Origin: Devosia sp. LC5
Lineage (GTDB): Bacteria; Pseudomonadota; Alphaproteobacteria; Rhizobiales; Devosiaceae
Assembly: GCF_000735585.1 (NCBI RefSeq)
Contig: NZ_JNNO01000004.1
Span: 62,001-126,000 of the forward strand
DNA length: 64,000 bases
Reading direction: 5' to 3'
Part shown: positions 7,914 to 16,195 of the stretch, one piece after another
Layout of the letters: every line of letters starts with the position of its first letter
Position numbering within the stretch: position 1 is the first letter of the stretch
Translations under genes and position numbers: made by a program
Notes under the pieces: generated by a model
Told to the model about the DNA's origin: nothing
Databases searched by the model: none
The model's input: the letters and a program-made list of their open reading frames with translations, nothing else

Positions 7914-9169
7914 GATGCCGCCCCCGGGTTTTCGATCAGCATGGCAATGCCCTGGCCCCCGCCAATGCAGGCCGAGGCTATGCCATAGCGCAAGCCGCTG
8001 CGCCTGAGTTCGCGCGCCAGCGTCAGGGTGATGCGCACGCCGGTGGCGCCCAGCGGATGGCCGATGGCAATGGCGCCACCATTGACGTTGACCTTGTCCT
8101 GGTCGAGACCGAGTTCGGCAATGCAGGCCAGGATTTGAGCGCCGAAGGCTTCGTTGATTTCGATACGGTCGATCTGGCCAAGGCTGAGGCCGCCGGTGTC
8201 AAGCACGGCGCGGATCGCGGGCGCCGGGCCGATGCCCATGATATGGGGCGGCACGCCCACAGCCGCACTGGCGAGGATGCGGGCCAGCGGCTTGAGGCCC
8301 TTGCTCTGCACATAGCCGGCTGAAGCGACCAGCGCGGCGGCCGCCCCATCGACGATGGCGGAGGAATTTCCGCCAGTCTGCACGCCACCAAAGGCCGGCC
8401 GCAAGCGCGATAGCACCTCATAGGGGGAGGGGCGGATATGACTGTCCACAGCGACGCTTTCGACGCCCTTGGCCAGCTTGATGCCCCGCGTCTGCAGCCC
8501 CTCGATGGCAAAATCTTCGGTGACGACGGGGACGATCTCTCCGGCCAGATAGCCGCTGTCCCGTGCCGCAATGGCCCGCTCGAAGCTGTGCACCGCAAAG
8601 CGGTCCACCGTCTCGCGGCTGATCCCATACTGCTTAGCCAGGTTTTCCGCCGTGTCGCCCATGAAACAGAGCACGGCCGGATCCATCAGCGCTTCCCAAA
8701 GGAAATCCTTGAACTCGACCTGGCCCATGGCAAAGCCATTGCGGTGGGTGTAGGCGGCGATGGGATTGCGGCTCATCGATTCCGTGCCGACGCCGAGCGC
8801 CAGATCGATCCGGCCGAGCGACACGGCATCGGCGGCCTGGCTCAGCACTTCGATGCCTGTGCCGCAGATGCGCTGTACCAGATGGGCCGGCCGTTCCACC
8901 GGCACACCGGCATAAAGCCCGATATGGCGCGGCGTCACATAGGCGTCGAACGAGGCCTGCGCCATCGAGCCGGCAATAGTGGTGCCGATATCGGCTGGGT
9001 CGACGCCCGCTTTGGCAATAACCGCGCGCGCCGCCTTGATGCCCAGGTCGATCGGCGAAATCGCCGAAAGCGCGCCGCGATAATCGACAAAGGGAGTGCG
9101 AATGCCATCGATCAGGAAGGCGTCGGCGAACGTGGCCGTGAGGCCGGCTGGCTTGCTCATGTCATTCAT
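7910..9169 (-). CDS. Thiolase, likely cleaving the aryl beta-ketoacyl-CoA
   Basis: A 419-residue thiolase. The nucleophilic cysteine lies in QRICGTGIEV, the histidine motif is NGGAIAIGHPLGATG, and the second cysteine lies in ASACIGGGQG. The start at 9169 (MNDMSK) gives an ATGA overlap with the fcs stop; the longer open frame upstream lies inside fcs and is not used. Three residues in, a second ATG at 9160 is possible. In this operon it probably cleaves the beta-keto form of feruloyl-CoA to vanilloyl-CoA and acetyl-CoA. An acetyl-CoA acetyltransferase role is the generic alternative. Confidence 0.87.
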   Translation of the reverse strand: MNDMSKPAGLTATFADAFLIDGIRTPFVDYRGALSAISPIDLGIKAARAVIAKAGVDPADIGTTIAGSMAQASFDAYVTPRHIGLYAGVPVERPAHLVQRICGTGIEVLSQAADAVSLGRIDLALGVGTESMSRNPIAAYTHRNGFAMGQVEFKDFLWEALMDPAVLCFMGDTAENLAKQYGISRETVDRFAVHSFERAIAARDSGYLAGEIVPVVTEDFAIEGLQTRGIKLAKGVESVAVDSHIRPSPYEVLSRLRPAFGGVQTGGNSSAIVDGAAAALVASAGYVQSKGLKPLARILASAAVGVPPHIMGIGPAPAIRAVLDTGGLSLGQIDRIEINEAFGAQILACIAELGLDQDKVNVNGGAIAIGHPLGATGVRITLTLARELRRSGLRYGIASACIGGGQGIAMLIENPGAAS

Positions 9170-11022
9170 GCCTTTCGGGCGAAGGTCAGCACATGGCCGG
9201 GCGCGGGCTCGGCGTAAAGATCGGCGAAGGCCTGCGCCCGCCCGGCGATGACGGCACGCTGGTTGATCGATCCCTTGTCGGTGATTTCCCCGGCATCGAT
9301 CGATGGCGGCGCCGCCAGCACCACGGCGCGCGCGATATGGCCGGCGCTTCCCGTGGCCTTTGCGGCCAGCGCGTCGAACCGCTCCTGGAACGCTGCGCGG
9401 ACCATGGGATGGGCAACGATGGCGTCGCCGGAAGCACTGGCATCCAGACCAGCCAGCTGCCGGCAAACCTCGAAATCCGGGAAAATCAGGGCACCGATGA
9501 AATTGCGGTCGAGCCCGGTCAGCACCAGGTCGCGCAACAGCGGCGCGCCGGCCCCGATAGCGCCGATGCGCACTCCGCCCGCATTGACCCAGGTGCCGGT
9601 TGCCAGCTTGAAATCCTCCGTCATCCGGCCGTCGAACACGAAACCTTTGCCCAGGTCGTCCGGGTCGGCAAATTTCAGTGCATCGCCGATCTTGTAATAG
9701 CCCTCCTCGTCGAAGGCTTCGGCAGTCTTGTCGGCCTGCTTCCAGTAACCCGGCGTCACATTGGGTCCGCGCAGCCGCAGTTCGAGCTTTTCCTCGTTCG
9801 GCACCAGCTTGATCTCCATGCCCGCGGCCGGCAGGCCGACGAGGCCGGCCCGATCCACCGTCCAGGTCGTGGTAAAGGCAAATGGCGCGGTCTCGGTGGA
9901 GCCATAGCCGGTGATGATACGGATGCGCTGGCCGGTGGCGTTGCGCGCCGCGGTGTCGAGCCCGTCCCACACATGTTGGGCCAGGCTCGCCCCTGCATAT
10001 TGCATCACTTTGAGCCGGCTGAAGAAATTGTCGCGCAGCATTGCGTCGGCCGAAAGGTGCCCGACCAGGAATTCGTAGCCCTTGGGCACGTTGAAATAGA
10101 TGGTCGGCGCGATCTCGCTGAGGTTGCGCACGGTGCGCTTCATGCCCTCGGGCGTGGCCAAACCGTCGTCGATATAGAAACTGCCGCCATTATAGAGCGC
10201 GATGCCCAGGTTGTGGCTGCCGCCCGCAACGTGGTTCCACGGCATCCAGTCGACCAGCACCGGCGGCTCGTCGGCCAGGAAGGCGAGCGCGGTGCGGATC
10301 ATCTCCTGATTGCAAGTGAGCATGCGCTGCGTGGTGATCACCGCCTTGGGCATGCCGGTCGAGCCGGAGGTGAAGAGAAACTTGGCGATCGTATCGGGCG
10401 TGACTTCTGCATTGGCCGCCCTCACCGCCGCTGTCGGCACAGTGTCAACCAGATCGTCGAACAGCCGCACGGCGCGACCGGCCGGCGGGTTGCAGCGCAC
10501 CACCAGCGGCGTGGCCGGATCGATGGTCGCAGCGATGGCCGCGCCAAACCTGTCGCCATCGCTGGCATAGACCATGCCCGGTTCGAGCAGACTGACAATG
10601 TGCCGCAGCTTGCCGAAATCCTTGGAGACTAGTGAATAGGCGGGCGACAGCGGCGCATGCGGCACCCCGGCCAGCATGGCGGCATAGCCGAGCAAAGCAT
10701 GCTCGATTTCGTTGCCAGACAGGATCAGCAGCGGATGCTCGGCGCTGAGACCCGCATCGATCAGCACCTGGGCCAGCGACCGCACGCGCGCATACGCCTC
10801 GCCATAGCTCAGCCGCCGCCACGCACCGCTCTGGCCGCGATCGGCCAGAAAAACCCTGTCTGGATCGCTGAGCGCCCAATGCGCCAGCCGGTCGGTCATG
10901 GTGCGCGGATAGGCCGCCAGTTCCTCCTGCGACCGCACATAGTGCGTGCCATCTTCGGCGGTCCGCACTTCCGCCCGCATGTCGCCCATGCGGACAGGCC
11001 GGTACTCCAAGGGCTCCACCAT
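9166..11022 (-). CDS. fcs: Feruloyl-CoA synthase
   Basis: A 618-residue member of the ANL adenylate-forming superfamily. The P-loop is TSGSTGMPKAVITT, and the family-specific region VDWMPWNHVAGGSHNLGIAL followed by NVPKGYEFLVGHL fits feruloyl-CoA synthases. It activates ferulate, and probably coumarate or caffeate, with ATP and CoA. ATG at 11022 is preceded by GGGAGGTGG, a good ribosome-binding site; the longer frame to 11142 would run through the palindromic operator and is rejected. It is the first gene of a four-gene operon with the thiolase, SDR and thioesterase. Confidence 0.9.
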   Translation of the reverse strand: MVEPLEYRPVRMGDMRAEVRTAEDGTHYVRSQEELAAYPRTMTDRLAHWALSDPDRVFLADRGQSGAWRRLSYGEAYARVRSLAQVLIDAGLSAEHPLLILSGNEIEHALLGYAAMLAGVPHAPLSPAYSLVSKDFGKLRHIVSLLEPGMVYASDGDRFGAAIAATIDPATPLVVRCNPPAGRAVRLFDDLVDTVPTAAVRAANAEVTPDTIAKFLFTSGSTGMPKAVITTQRMLTCNQEMIRTALAFLADEPPVLVDWMPWNHVAGGSHNLGIALYNGGSFYIDDGLATPEGMKRTVRNLSEIAPTIYFNVPKGYEFLVGHLSADAMLRDNFFSRLKVMQYAGASLAQHVWDGLDTAARNATGQRIRIITGYGSTETAPFAFTTTWTVDRAGLVGLPAAGMEIKLVPNEEKLELRLRGPNVTPGYWKQADKTAEAFDEEGYYKIGDALKFADPDDLGKGFVFDGRMTEDFKLATGTWVNAGGVRIGAIGAGAPLLRDLVLTGLDRNFIGALIFPDFEVCRQLAGLDASASGDAIVAHPMVRAAFQERFDALAAKATGSAGHIARAVVLAAPPSIDAGEITDKGSINQRAVIAGRAQAFADLYAEPAPGHVLTFARKA

Positions 11023-11026
11023 GCCA

Positions 11027-11065
11027 CCTCCCATTATTGTTATGTAACATAACAATAATGGGAGG
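11027..11065. promoter_or_regulatory. Perfect 39-bp palindrome in the fcs leader, probable MarR operator site 2
   Basis: The arms CCTCCCATTATTGTTATG and its exact complement (18 bases each) flank a TAA centre. The core contains the same ATTGTT-N9-AACAAT spacing as the site at 6085. It overlaps the ribosome-binding site of fcs and the probable -10 box, so it could act on transcription and, as an RNA hairpin, on translation. Symmetry is seen directly; the protein partner is inferred. Confidence 0.75.
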
Positions 11066-11073
11066 GCAATCAA
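11046..11073 (-). promoter_or_regulatory. Probable fcs promoter
   Basis: On the minus strand TTGATT and TATGTT are separated by 16 bases. The -10 box lies inside the palindrome, which fits steric repression. The transcription start would fall only about 15-20 bases before the ATG. Confidence 0.45.
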
Positions 11074-11136
11074 GCCCCGATCCTCATTCTGTTTCCTGGC
11101 GAAACCCGACGCTTGCGGATCAGGTTTGGACGCGAT

Positions 11137-11164
11137 AATCAATAATTACATTGAATCGTTGATT
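11137..11164. promoter_or_regulatory. Probable ArsR operator before the ArsR-rhodanese gene
   Basis: AATCAA and TTGATT form an inverted repeat over 28 bases, with an additional ATTGAAT half-site inside. ArsR-family proteins commonly bind such AT-rich dyads overlapping their own promoter. The site ends nine bases before the start codon. Confidence 0.5.
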
Positions 11165-11172
11165 GTTGATCG

Positions 11173-11832
11173 ATGTCAAGCACTTCGCCGAAGCTGGCCC
11201 TGTTCGAACAGTTCGCCCTCGTCGCCAAAACGCTGGGTCATCCGCAGCGTCTCGAACTGATCGAGCAGCTCGGCCAGGGGCCGCGCCACGTCGACCTGTT
11301 GGCCGACAAGCTCGGTCTTCCAATCGCCAACGTGTCTCAGCACCTGCAGGCGATGCGGCGGGCCGGGCTCGTCGCCGCCGAGCGGCAGGGAAAGTACGTG
11401 ATTTACAGATTGGCCAGTCCGGACGTCCTGGCAGCCGTCCAGGCCATCCAGCAGGTGGCCGAGGCCAATCTCGCCGAGGTCGGCCGGGTGGTTCGGGGCT
11501 ATTTCTACCAGCGCGACTGCCTTGAACCGATATCACGGGATGAGCTTCAGTCCCGTTTGCGCGATGGCACGGTAACGGTTCTCGACGTGCGTCCGGCAGA
11601 TGAATACGCGCTCGGGCACGTACCGGGCGCGCTCAATGTGCCGCTGGGTGAACTGGAAGCGCGATTGTCGGCACTGGACCCCGCCCAGGAGGTCATCGCC
11701 TATTGCCGCGGACCATACTGCGTCATGTCGTTCGAGGCCGTCGCCCGCCTGCGCCAGATGGGCTTTTCGGCGCGGCGCCTCCAGGACGGCATGCCCGAAT
11801 GGGCGGCGGCCGGCCAACCCGTCGAATCCTGA
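11173..11832 (+). CDS. ArsR-family regulator fused to a rhodanese domain
   Basis: A 219-residue fusion. Residues about 8-90 form an ArsR winged helix (LGHPQRLELIEQL, then ADKLGLPIANVSQHLQAM). Residues about 118-216 form a rhodanese domain with LDVRPADEYALGHVPGALNV and the active-site loop CRGPYC, whose first cysteine is about residue 178. Such fusions are thought to sense reactive sulfur or oxidants through a cysteine persulfide; that role is inferred. No clear ribosome-binding site precedes the ATG, so translation may be leaderless or weak. An MFS transporter follows after 18 bases, probably in the same transcript. Confidence 0.88.
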   Translation: MSSTSPKLALFEQFALVAKTLGHPQRLELIEQLGQGPRHVDLLADKLGLPIANVSQHLQAMRRAGLVAAERQGKYVIYRLASPDVLAAVQAIQQVAEANLAEVGRVVRGYFYQRDCLEPISRDELQSRLRDGTVTVLDVRPADEYALGHVPGALNVPLGELEARLSALDPAQEVIAYCRGPYCVMSFEAVARLRQMGFSARRLQDGMPEWAAAGQPVES

Positions 11833-11850
11833 GCCACCCGGAGTTCCCAA

Positions 11851-13032
11851 ATGCTGCCCATGCACCGCCAGGTTTTACTGCTTGCTTCCGCGCAGGCCCT
11901 GTTCCAGACCGCATCGGTGCTGGTGATGACGGTTGGAAGCCTCGCCGGTGCGGTCCTGAGCCCGGCGCCGGAATGGGCGACGGCGCCGATTGCCTCGATG
12001 TTTCTGGGCACCGCACTTGGCACCGTGCCGGCGTCGATGTGGATGGCCCGCGTCGGCCGCAGGACCGGCTTTGTCGCGGGAGCCGCGATCGGTGCCGCCG
12101 GCGGCGTGATGGCGGCATTGGGCATCTTCGCAGGGTCGCTGTTTCTGCTTTGCATCGGCACGCTGCTGGTCGGCATTTACCAGGCCTTTGCCCAATTTTA
12201 CCGCTTCGCCGCATCCGAAGTCGCAGACGATGCGTTCAGGCCACGCGCCATTTCCCTGGTGCTTGCCGGCGGCGTGGTGGCGGCGCTCGCCGGGCCTGCA
12301 TTGGCGCGAATTGGTGGTGAATGGTTGCAGCCGATCTACAGCGGGTCGTTCCTGCTGCTGGCCATCGTCTCCATGCTCGCAGCCGGCCTCCTGCTGGGGC
12401 TCAGAATTCCTGCCGCCGCGGCTTCTGCGGACAAAGGCGCAACGGCCAGGCCGATGGCGGTGATAGCCAAACAGCCGACCTATCTGGTCGCGCTGTTCGG
12501 CGCCGCGACCGGCTACGGCATCATGATCCTGGCAATGACGGCGACACCACTTGCCATGGTCCATCACCACCACAGCCTGGCCGATGCTTCGATCGTCATC
12601 CAGTTGCACGTCCTCGGCATGTTCCTGCCGTCCTTTGTCACCGGCTCCCTGATCGCCCGTTTCGGCGTGCTGACCGTGATGGGCGCCGGCATCGCAATTC
12701 TGGCGGGACACGTATTGCTGACATTGAGCGGAACCGGGTTCTACTCGTTTGCCGGTGCGCTGATCCTGCTCGGAATTGGCTGGAACTTCCTCTATATCGG
12801 CGGCACCAATCTGCTGACGCGGACCTACACCGCTGCCGAGCGGGGCAAAGCTCAGGCCGCGAACGACTTCACGATATTCATCGTGGGCCTTCTGGCCTCG
12901 CTCTCCGCCGGCGTTTTGCAGCAGGCCGTGGGCTGGCAGATCATGAACCTGGTCCTGCTCCCCTGGCTTGCGCTCGCTGCCGCGGCGGTGCTGTGGCTGA
13001 TGATCGGCCGGCCCCGCTCAGCAGAGGCCTGA
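11851..13032 (+). CDS. MFS transporter
   Basis: A 393-residue protein with about 12 hydrophobic segments and an MFS loop ARVGRRTGFVAG between the second and third helices. It starts 18 bases after the ArsR-rhodanese gene, which probably controls it. The substrate cannot be read from the sequence; a sulfur compound or toxic anion would fit the regulator. The His-rich turn MVHHHHSLAD near residue 235 is notable and might lie at a substrate or metal site. Confidence 0.85.
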   Translation: MLPMHRQVLLLASAQALFQTASVLVMTVGSLAGAVLSPAPEWATAPIASMFLGTALGTVPASMWMARVGRRTGFVAGAAIGAAGGVMAALGIFAGSLFLLCIGTLLVGIYQAFAQFYRFAASEVADDAFRPRAISLVLAGGVVAALAGPALARIGGEWLQPIYSGSFLLLAIVSMLAAGLLLGLRIPAAAASADKGATARPMAVIAKQPTYLVALFGAATGYGIMILAMTATPLAMVHHHHSLADASIVIQLHVLGMFLPSFVTGSLIARFGVLTVMGAGIAILAGHVLLTLSGTGFYSFAGALILLGIGWNFLYIGGTNLLTRTYTAAERGKAQAANDFTIFIVGLLASLSAGVLQQAVGWQIMNLVLLPWLALAAAAVLWLMIGRPRSAEA

Positions 13033-13190
13033 ACCGGCAGGCCGCCAGCGTGACTGTCCGGTGCTTGTCCCCTGAGCTGGAGCTTTTGCAGCGTCAGGTG
13101 CCAAAGGAAGTCACGGCGGACCTTCTCAAGCGGAATGACGATTTTGCCATTGTATTGTGCCAAAAGCAGGAACGTGGTGTTGAGTGACAT
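13033..13190 (-). pseudogene. Truncated PrtN-like (pyocin activator) remnant
   Basis: Read on the minus strand from 13190, the first 40 residues include TTFLLLAQYNGKIVIPLE and RRDFLWHLT, which closely match the N-terminus of PrtN-type phage/pyocin activators. After about residue 40 the similarity is lost and the frame runs on antisense into the end of the MFS gene. The usual C-terminal half, including the conserved glycine-serine and lysine residues, is absent. This looks like a decayed fragment left by a prophage or mobile segment. The rest of the gap to dusA (13191-13293) is AT-richer and holds no other gene. Confidence 0.55.
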
Positions 13191-13293
13191 TGGTCGTTGC
13201 ACATTGAAAAATAGAACGAAATGCATCAGCTATCACCAAAGTCGGCAATGTCAGTCGGTCCAATCTCAACGCGGTCTATGGGAATCTATTTAA

Positions 13294-14286
13294 TTGCTTG
13301 AAAGGCATAGGAAATTCAGCGTTGCGCCCATGATCGACTGGACGGATCGGCATTGCCGCTACCTCCATCGGCTGCTCACGCGCGAATCCCTGCTCTTCAC
13401 CGAAATGATCACCAGCGCTGCCATCGTGCATGGCGACGCCCACCGCCATCTGCGTCTCAATGCTGAGGAAGCGCCCGTCGCCCTGCAATTGGGCGGCTCC
13501 GATCCGGTCGAATTGGCCCGGGCTGTCGCGCTTGCGGAAGCCTACGATTATGCCGAGATCAACCTCAATGTCGGCTGCCCCTCGGACCGCGTGCAGTCCG
13601 GCAAGTTCGGCGCCTGCCTCATGGCCGAGCCCGATCTCGTTGCCGATTGCGTGCGCGCCATGCGCGCTGCCACCGATCGGCCGGTGACGGTCAAGTGCCG
13701 CATCGGCATCGATGATCAGGATATCGAGCAAAGCCTTGACCGCTTCGCCGATGCCGTGGTCGGCGCAGGCGTCGACGCGCTCTATGTCCATGCCCGCAAG
13801 GCCTGGCTCAAGGGCTTGAGCCCCAAGGAAAACCGCACCATCCCGCCGCTCGACTATGACCGCGTACACCGCCTGCGCCAGCGTCTGGCTCCACTGCCGG
13901 TCATGATCAATGGCGGTATCGAGACGCTGGAAACCGCCGAGGCAGAATTGGCCCATATGGATGGTGTCATGCTGGGCCGCGCTGCCTATCACAATCCCAT
14001 GCTGCTGGCCGAGGTCGATAGCCGCTTTTTCGGCGCGGCCAACCCGCCGGTCACGCTCGAAGCCATCATGCAGGCCATGGCCGACTATGCCCGTCGTGAA
14101 GCCGGCAACGGCACCCGTGTCAACAACATTACCCGCCACATGCTCGGCCTCGCCAATGGCCTGGCTGGCGCCCGCCGGTTCCGCCAGATTCTGAGTGTCG
14201 ATGCCTGCAAACCCGGGGCTGGACCAGAGGTTCTCCTGGCCGCCCTGGCCGTGGTGGAAAACCGTGGCCTGGGCCTCGCCAGCTAA
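13294..14286 (+). CDS. dusA: tRNA-dihydrouridine(20/20a) synthase
   Basis: A 330-residue flavoenzyme that reduces uridines 20 and 20a in the tRNA D-loop. The N-terminus KFSVAPMIDWTDRHCRYLHR, the catalytic-cysteine motif NLNVGCPSDRVQSGKFGACL (about 93-112), VKCRIGID and the FMN-phosphate region MINGGIETLE all match DusA. The start is a TTG directly after an in-frame TAA. The next ATG, at 13330, would cut into the conserved domain, so the TTG is favoured. A seven-codon ORF beginning at 13278 overlaps this start. Confidence 0.92.
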   Translation: MLERHRKFSVAPMIDWTDRHCRYLHRLLTRESLLFTEMITSAAIVHGDAHRHLRLNAEEAPVALQLGGSDPVELARAVALAEAYDYAEINLNVGCPSDRVQSGKFGACLMAEPDLVADCVRAMRAATDRPVTVKCRIGIDDQDIEQSLDRFADAVVGAGVDALYVHARKAWLKGLSPKENRTIPPLDYDRVHRLRQRLAPLPVMINGGIETLETAEAELAHMDGVMLGRAAYHNPMLLAEVDSRFFGAANPPVTLEAIMQAMADYARREAGNGTRVNNITRHMLGLANGLAGARRFRQILSVDACKPGAGPEVLLAALAVVENRGLGLAS

Positions 14287-14445
14287 TTTTCTATCCGCAT
14301 ATGAGATGGATCGCCGCCCCATGCGGGCGGGCCGATGGCGCTTGTTTCCACGGCTTTCGTTTTATTTCGTTTGCATTTCGTATGGGCTGTAATATCTCGC
14401 CCTTCATGTGCTAAGACGATGGAACGAAATAAGGGGGGCAATTCA

Positions 14446-16149
14446 ATGCCAATCAAAAATCGCCTGTTTCACGCGGGCTGGATCATCATTCTCATCGGCG
14501 CGCTGCTGGCGCATTTCATCCAGACATCTGGCGGGGTCAGCATTCGTGACCTGCGGTTCAACGGCACCAACGGCCAGGTCCTGAGCGGTCTGCTCTATGT
14601 GCCGCCGGGCGTTTCGGCCGAAAACAAGGCGCCGGCCATCCTGGCGGTGCATGGTTATTTCAACAGTCGCGAGACCCAGGACGGCTTTGCCATCGAGTTC
14701 GCCCGTCGCGGCTATGTCGTCCTGGCGCTTGATCAGGGCGGCCATGGTTATTCCGACGCTCCAGCCTTCGCCAATGGTTTCGGCGGTCCGGGCGGTCTGG
14801 CTTATCTGCGCTCGCTTGATTTCGTCGATACCGACAATATCGGCCTTGAAGGCCATTCCATGGGTGGTTGGACCGTGCTTGCTGCCGCAGCCGCCATGCC
14901 GGATGCCTATAAGGCCGTGGTCTTGCAGGGATCGAGCACCGGCGCGCCCTTCGCCAAGGAAGCCGACACGTCCTGGCCGCGCAATCTGGCTGTGGTCTTC
15001 TCCAAGTTCGACGAGTTCTCGGGCACCATGTGGGGCGTGGACCGGGCCCAGGATGTGCCCGACAGCACAAAGCTGCAGACCGCTTTCGGCGCCACCGGGC
15101 CGGTGGTTATCGGCCAGCTCTACGGCAGCATTGAAGATGGTACTGCGCGCCTGTTGCAGCAGCCGAACACCACCCATCCGGGCAATCACCTCTCCCCCGA
15201 AGCGATCGGGGACGCCATTGCCTGGTTCGACCGGACTCTTGATGGCGCCAATCCGCTGTCGCCGGGCGACCAGATCTGGATTTGGAAGGAAATCGGCACG
15301 CTCATTGCGCTGGTGGGTTTCGTCATCCTTCTCGCCGGCGCCTTCGACATGCTGCTCAAGACCCAGTTCTTCGCCCATCTGCGCAAGCAGCCGGCAGGCG
15401 CGGCCTATGAGAAGCGGAGCGGCAAATGGTGGCTGCATTTTGCTCTCGCCACCCTGATGCCGGTGTTGACCTATTATCCCTTTTTCTACTGGGCGACGGT
15501 GATCTTTCCGGCCTCGGCCATCCTGCCGCAGAGCTTCACCAGCCAGATCGCTCTTTGGGCGGTGCTGAACGCGGTGATCGTCTTTGCTCTGGGCTTTGTC
15601 TTCAAGGGCAACAAACTTGAAGGCCGTGGCGATATCTGGGGCTCGGTACTGATCGCGCTGGCCACGGTGGGCATCGGCTATATCGCCGTGGCGGCAACGG
15701 ACTTCCTCTTCAAGGTGGATTTCCGCTTCTGGGTCGTCGCGCTCAAGCCGCTCGATCTGGTGCGGGCCAAGATCGGCCTCGTCTACCTGGTGCCGTTCAC
15801 TGTCTACTTCGTGCTGGCAATGCGCGGCCTGCATACTGGCCTATCGGTTCGCAGCGATAGCCGGCTGGCGCAGTACCTCTCCAACGTCGCCGTGATGGTT
15901 GTCGGGTTCATCCTGTTCCTCGGCTTCCAGTATCTGACGCTGCTGTTCACCGGCCATCTGTTCAGCATGAACGAGTCGCTGACCACAGTGATCGGCATGC
16001 AATTCGTGCCGCTGCTGGCCATCGTGGCGTTCCTCTCCACCTTCGCCTGGCGGCGGACCGGCAGTTATCTGCCCGGCGCCTTCATCAATGCACTGTTCGT
16101 CACCTGGTACATCGTGGGCAGCCAGGCGATCCAGTTCGCGGTGAATTGA
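14446..16149 (+). CDS. Alpha/beta hydrolase fused to a C-terminal multi-pass membrane domain
   Basis: A 567-residue protein. ATG at 14446 follows AGGGGGG and is preferred to the longer frame. It has an N-terminal membrane anchor (about 5-25), an alpha/beta-hydrolase domain (about 35-270) with the oxyanion region AVHGYFNSRE and nucleophile elbow GHSMGG, and then about eight hydrophobic segments to the end. The hydrolase part probably faces the periplasm. I do not recognise a characterised homologue. The soluble half resembles dienelactone-hydrolase or peptidase S9-type enzymes; the substrate is unknown. Confidence 0.82.
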   Translation: MPIKNRLFHAGWIIILIGALLAHFIQTSGGVSIRDLRFNGTNGQVLSGLLYVPPGVSAENKAPAILAVHGYFNSRETQDGFAIEFARRGYVVLALDQGGHGYSDAPAFANGFGGPGGLAYLRSLDFVDTDNIGLEGHSMGGWTVLAAAAAMPDAYKAVVLQGSSTGAPFAKEADTSWPRNLAVVFSKFDEFSGTMWGVDRAQDVPDSTKLQTAFGATGPVVIGQLYGSIEDGTARLLQQPNTTHPGNHLSPEAIGDAIAWFDRTLDGANPLSPGDQIWIWKEIGTLIALVGFVILLAGAFDMLLKTQFFAHLRKQPAGAAYEKRSGKWWLHFALATLMPVLTYYPFFYWATVIFPASAILPQSFTSQIALWAVLNAVIVFALGFVFKGNKLEGRGDIWGSVLIALATVGIGYIAVAATDFLFKVDFRFWVVALKPLDLVRAKIGLVYLVPFTVYFVLAMRGLHTGLSVRSDSRLAQYLSNVAVMVVGFILFLGFQYLTLLFTGHLFSMNESLTTVIGMQFVPLLAIVAFLSTFAWRRTGSYLPGAFINALFVTWYIVGSQAIQFAVN

Positions 16150-16163
16150 TCTCGCAATGTGGA

Positions 16164-16189
16164 AAGGGCGGGTCCGGCGACCCGCCCTT
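16164..16189. terminator. Bidirectional terminator
   Basis: AAGGGCGGGTC and its exact complement form an 11-base-pair stem with a CGGC loop, followed by GCTGTTT. It lies between the convergent hydrolase and aspartic protease genes. Confidence 0.85.
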
Positions 16190-16195
16190 GCTGTT

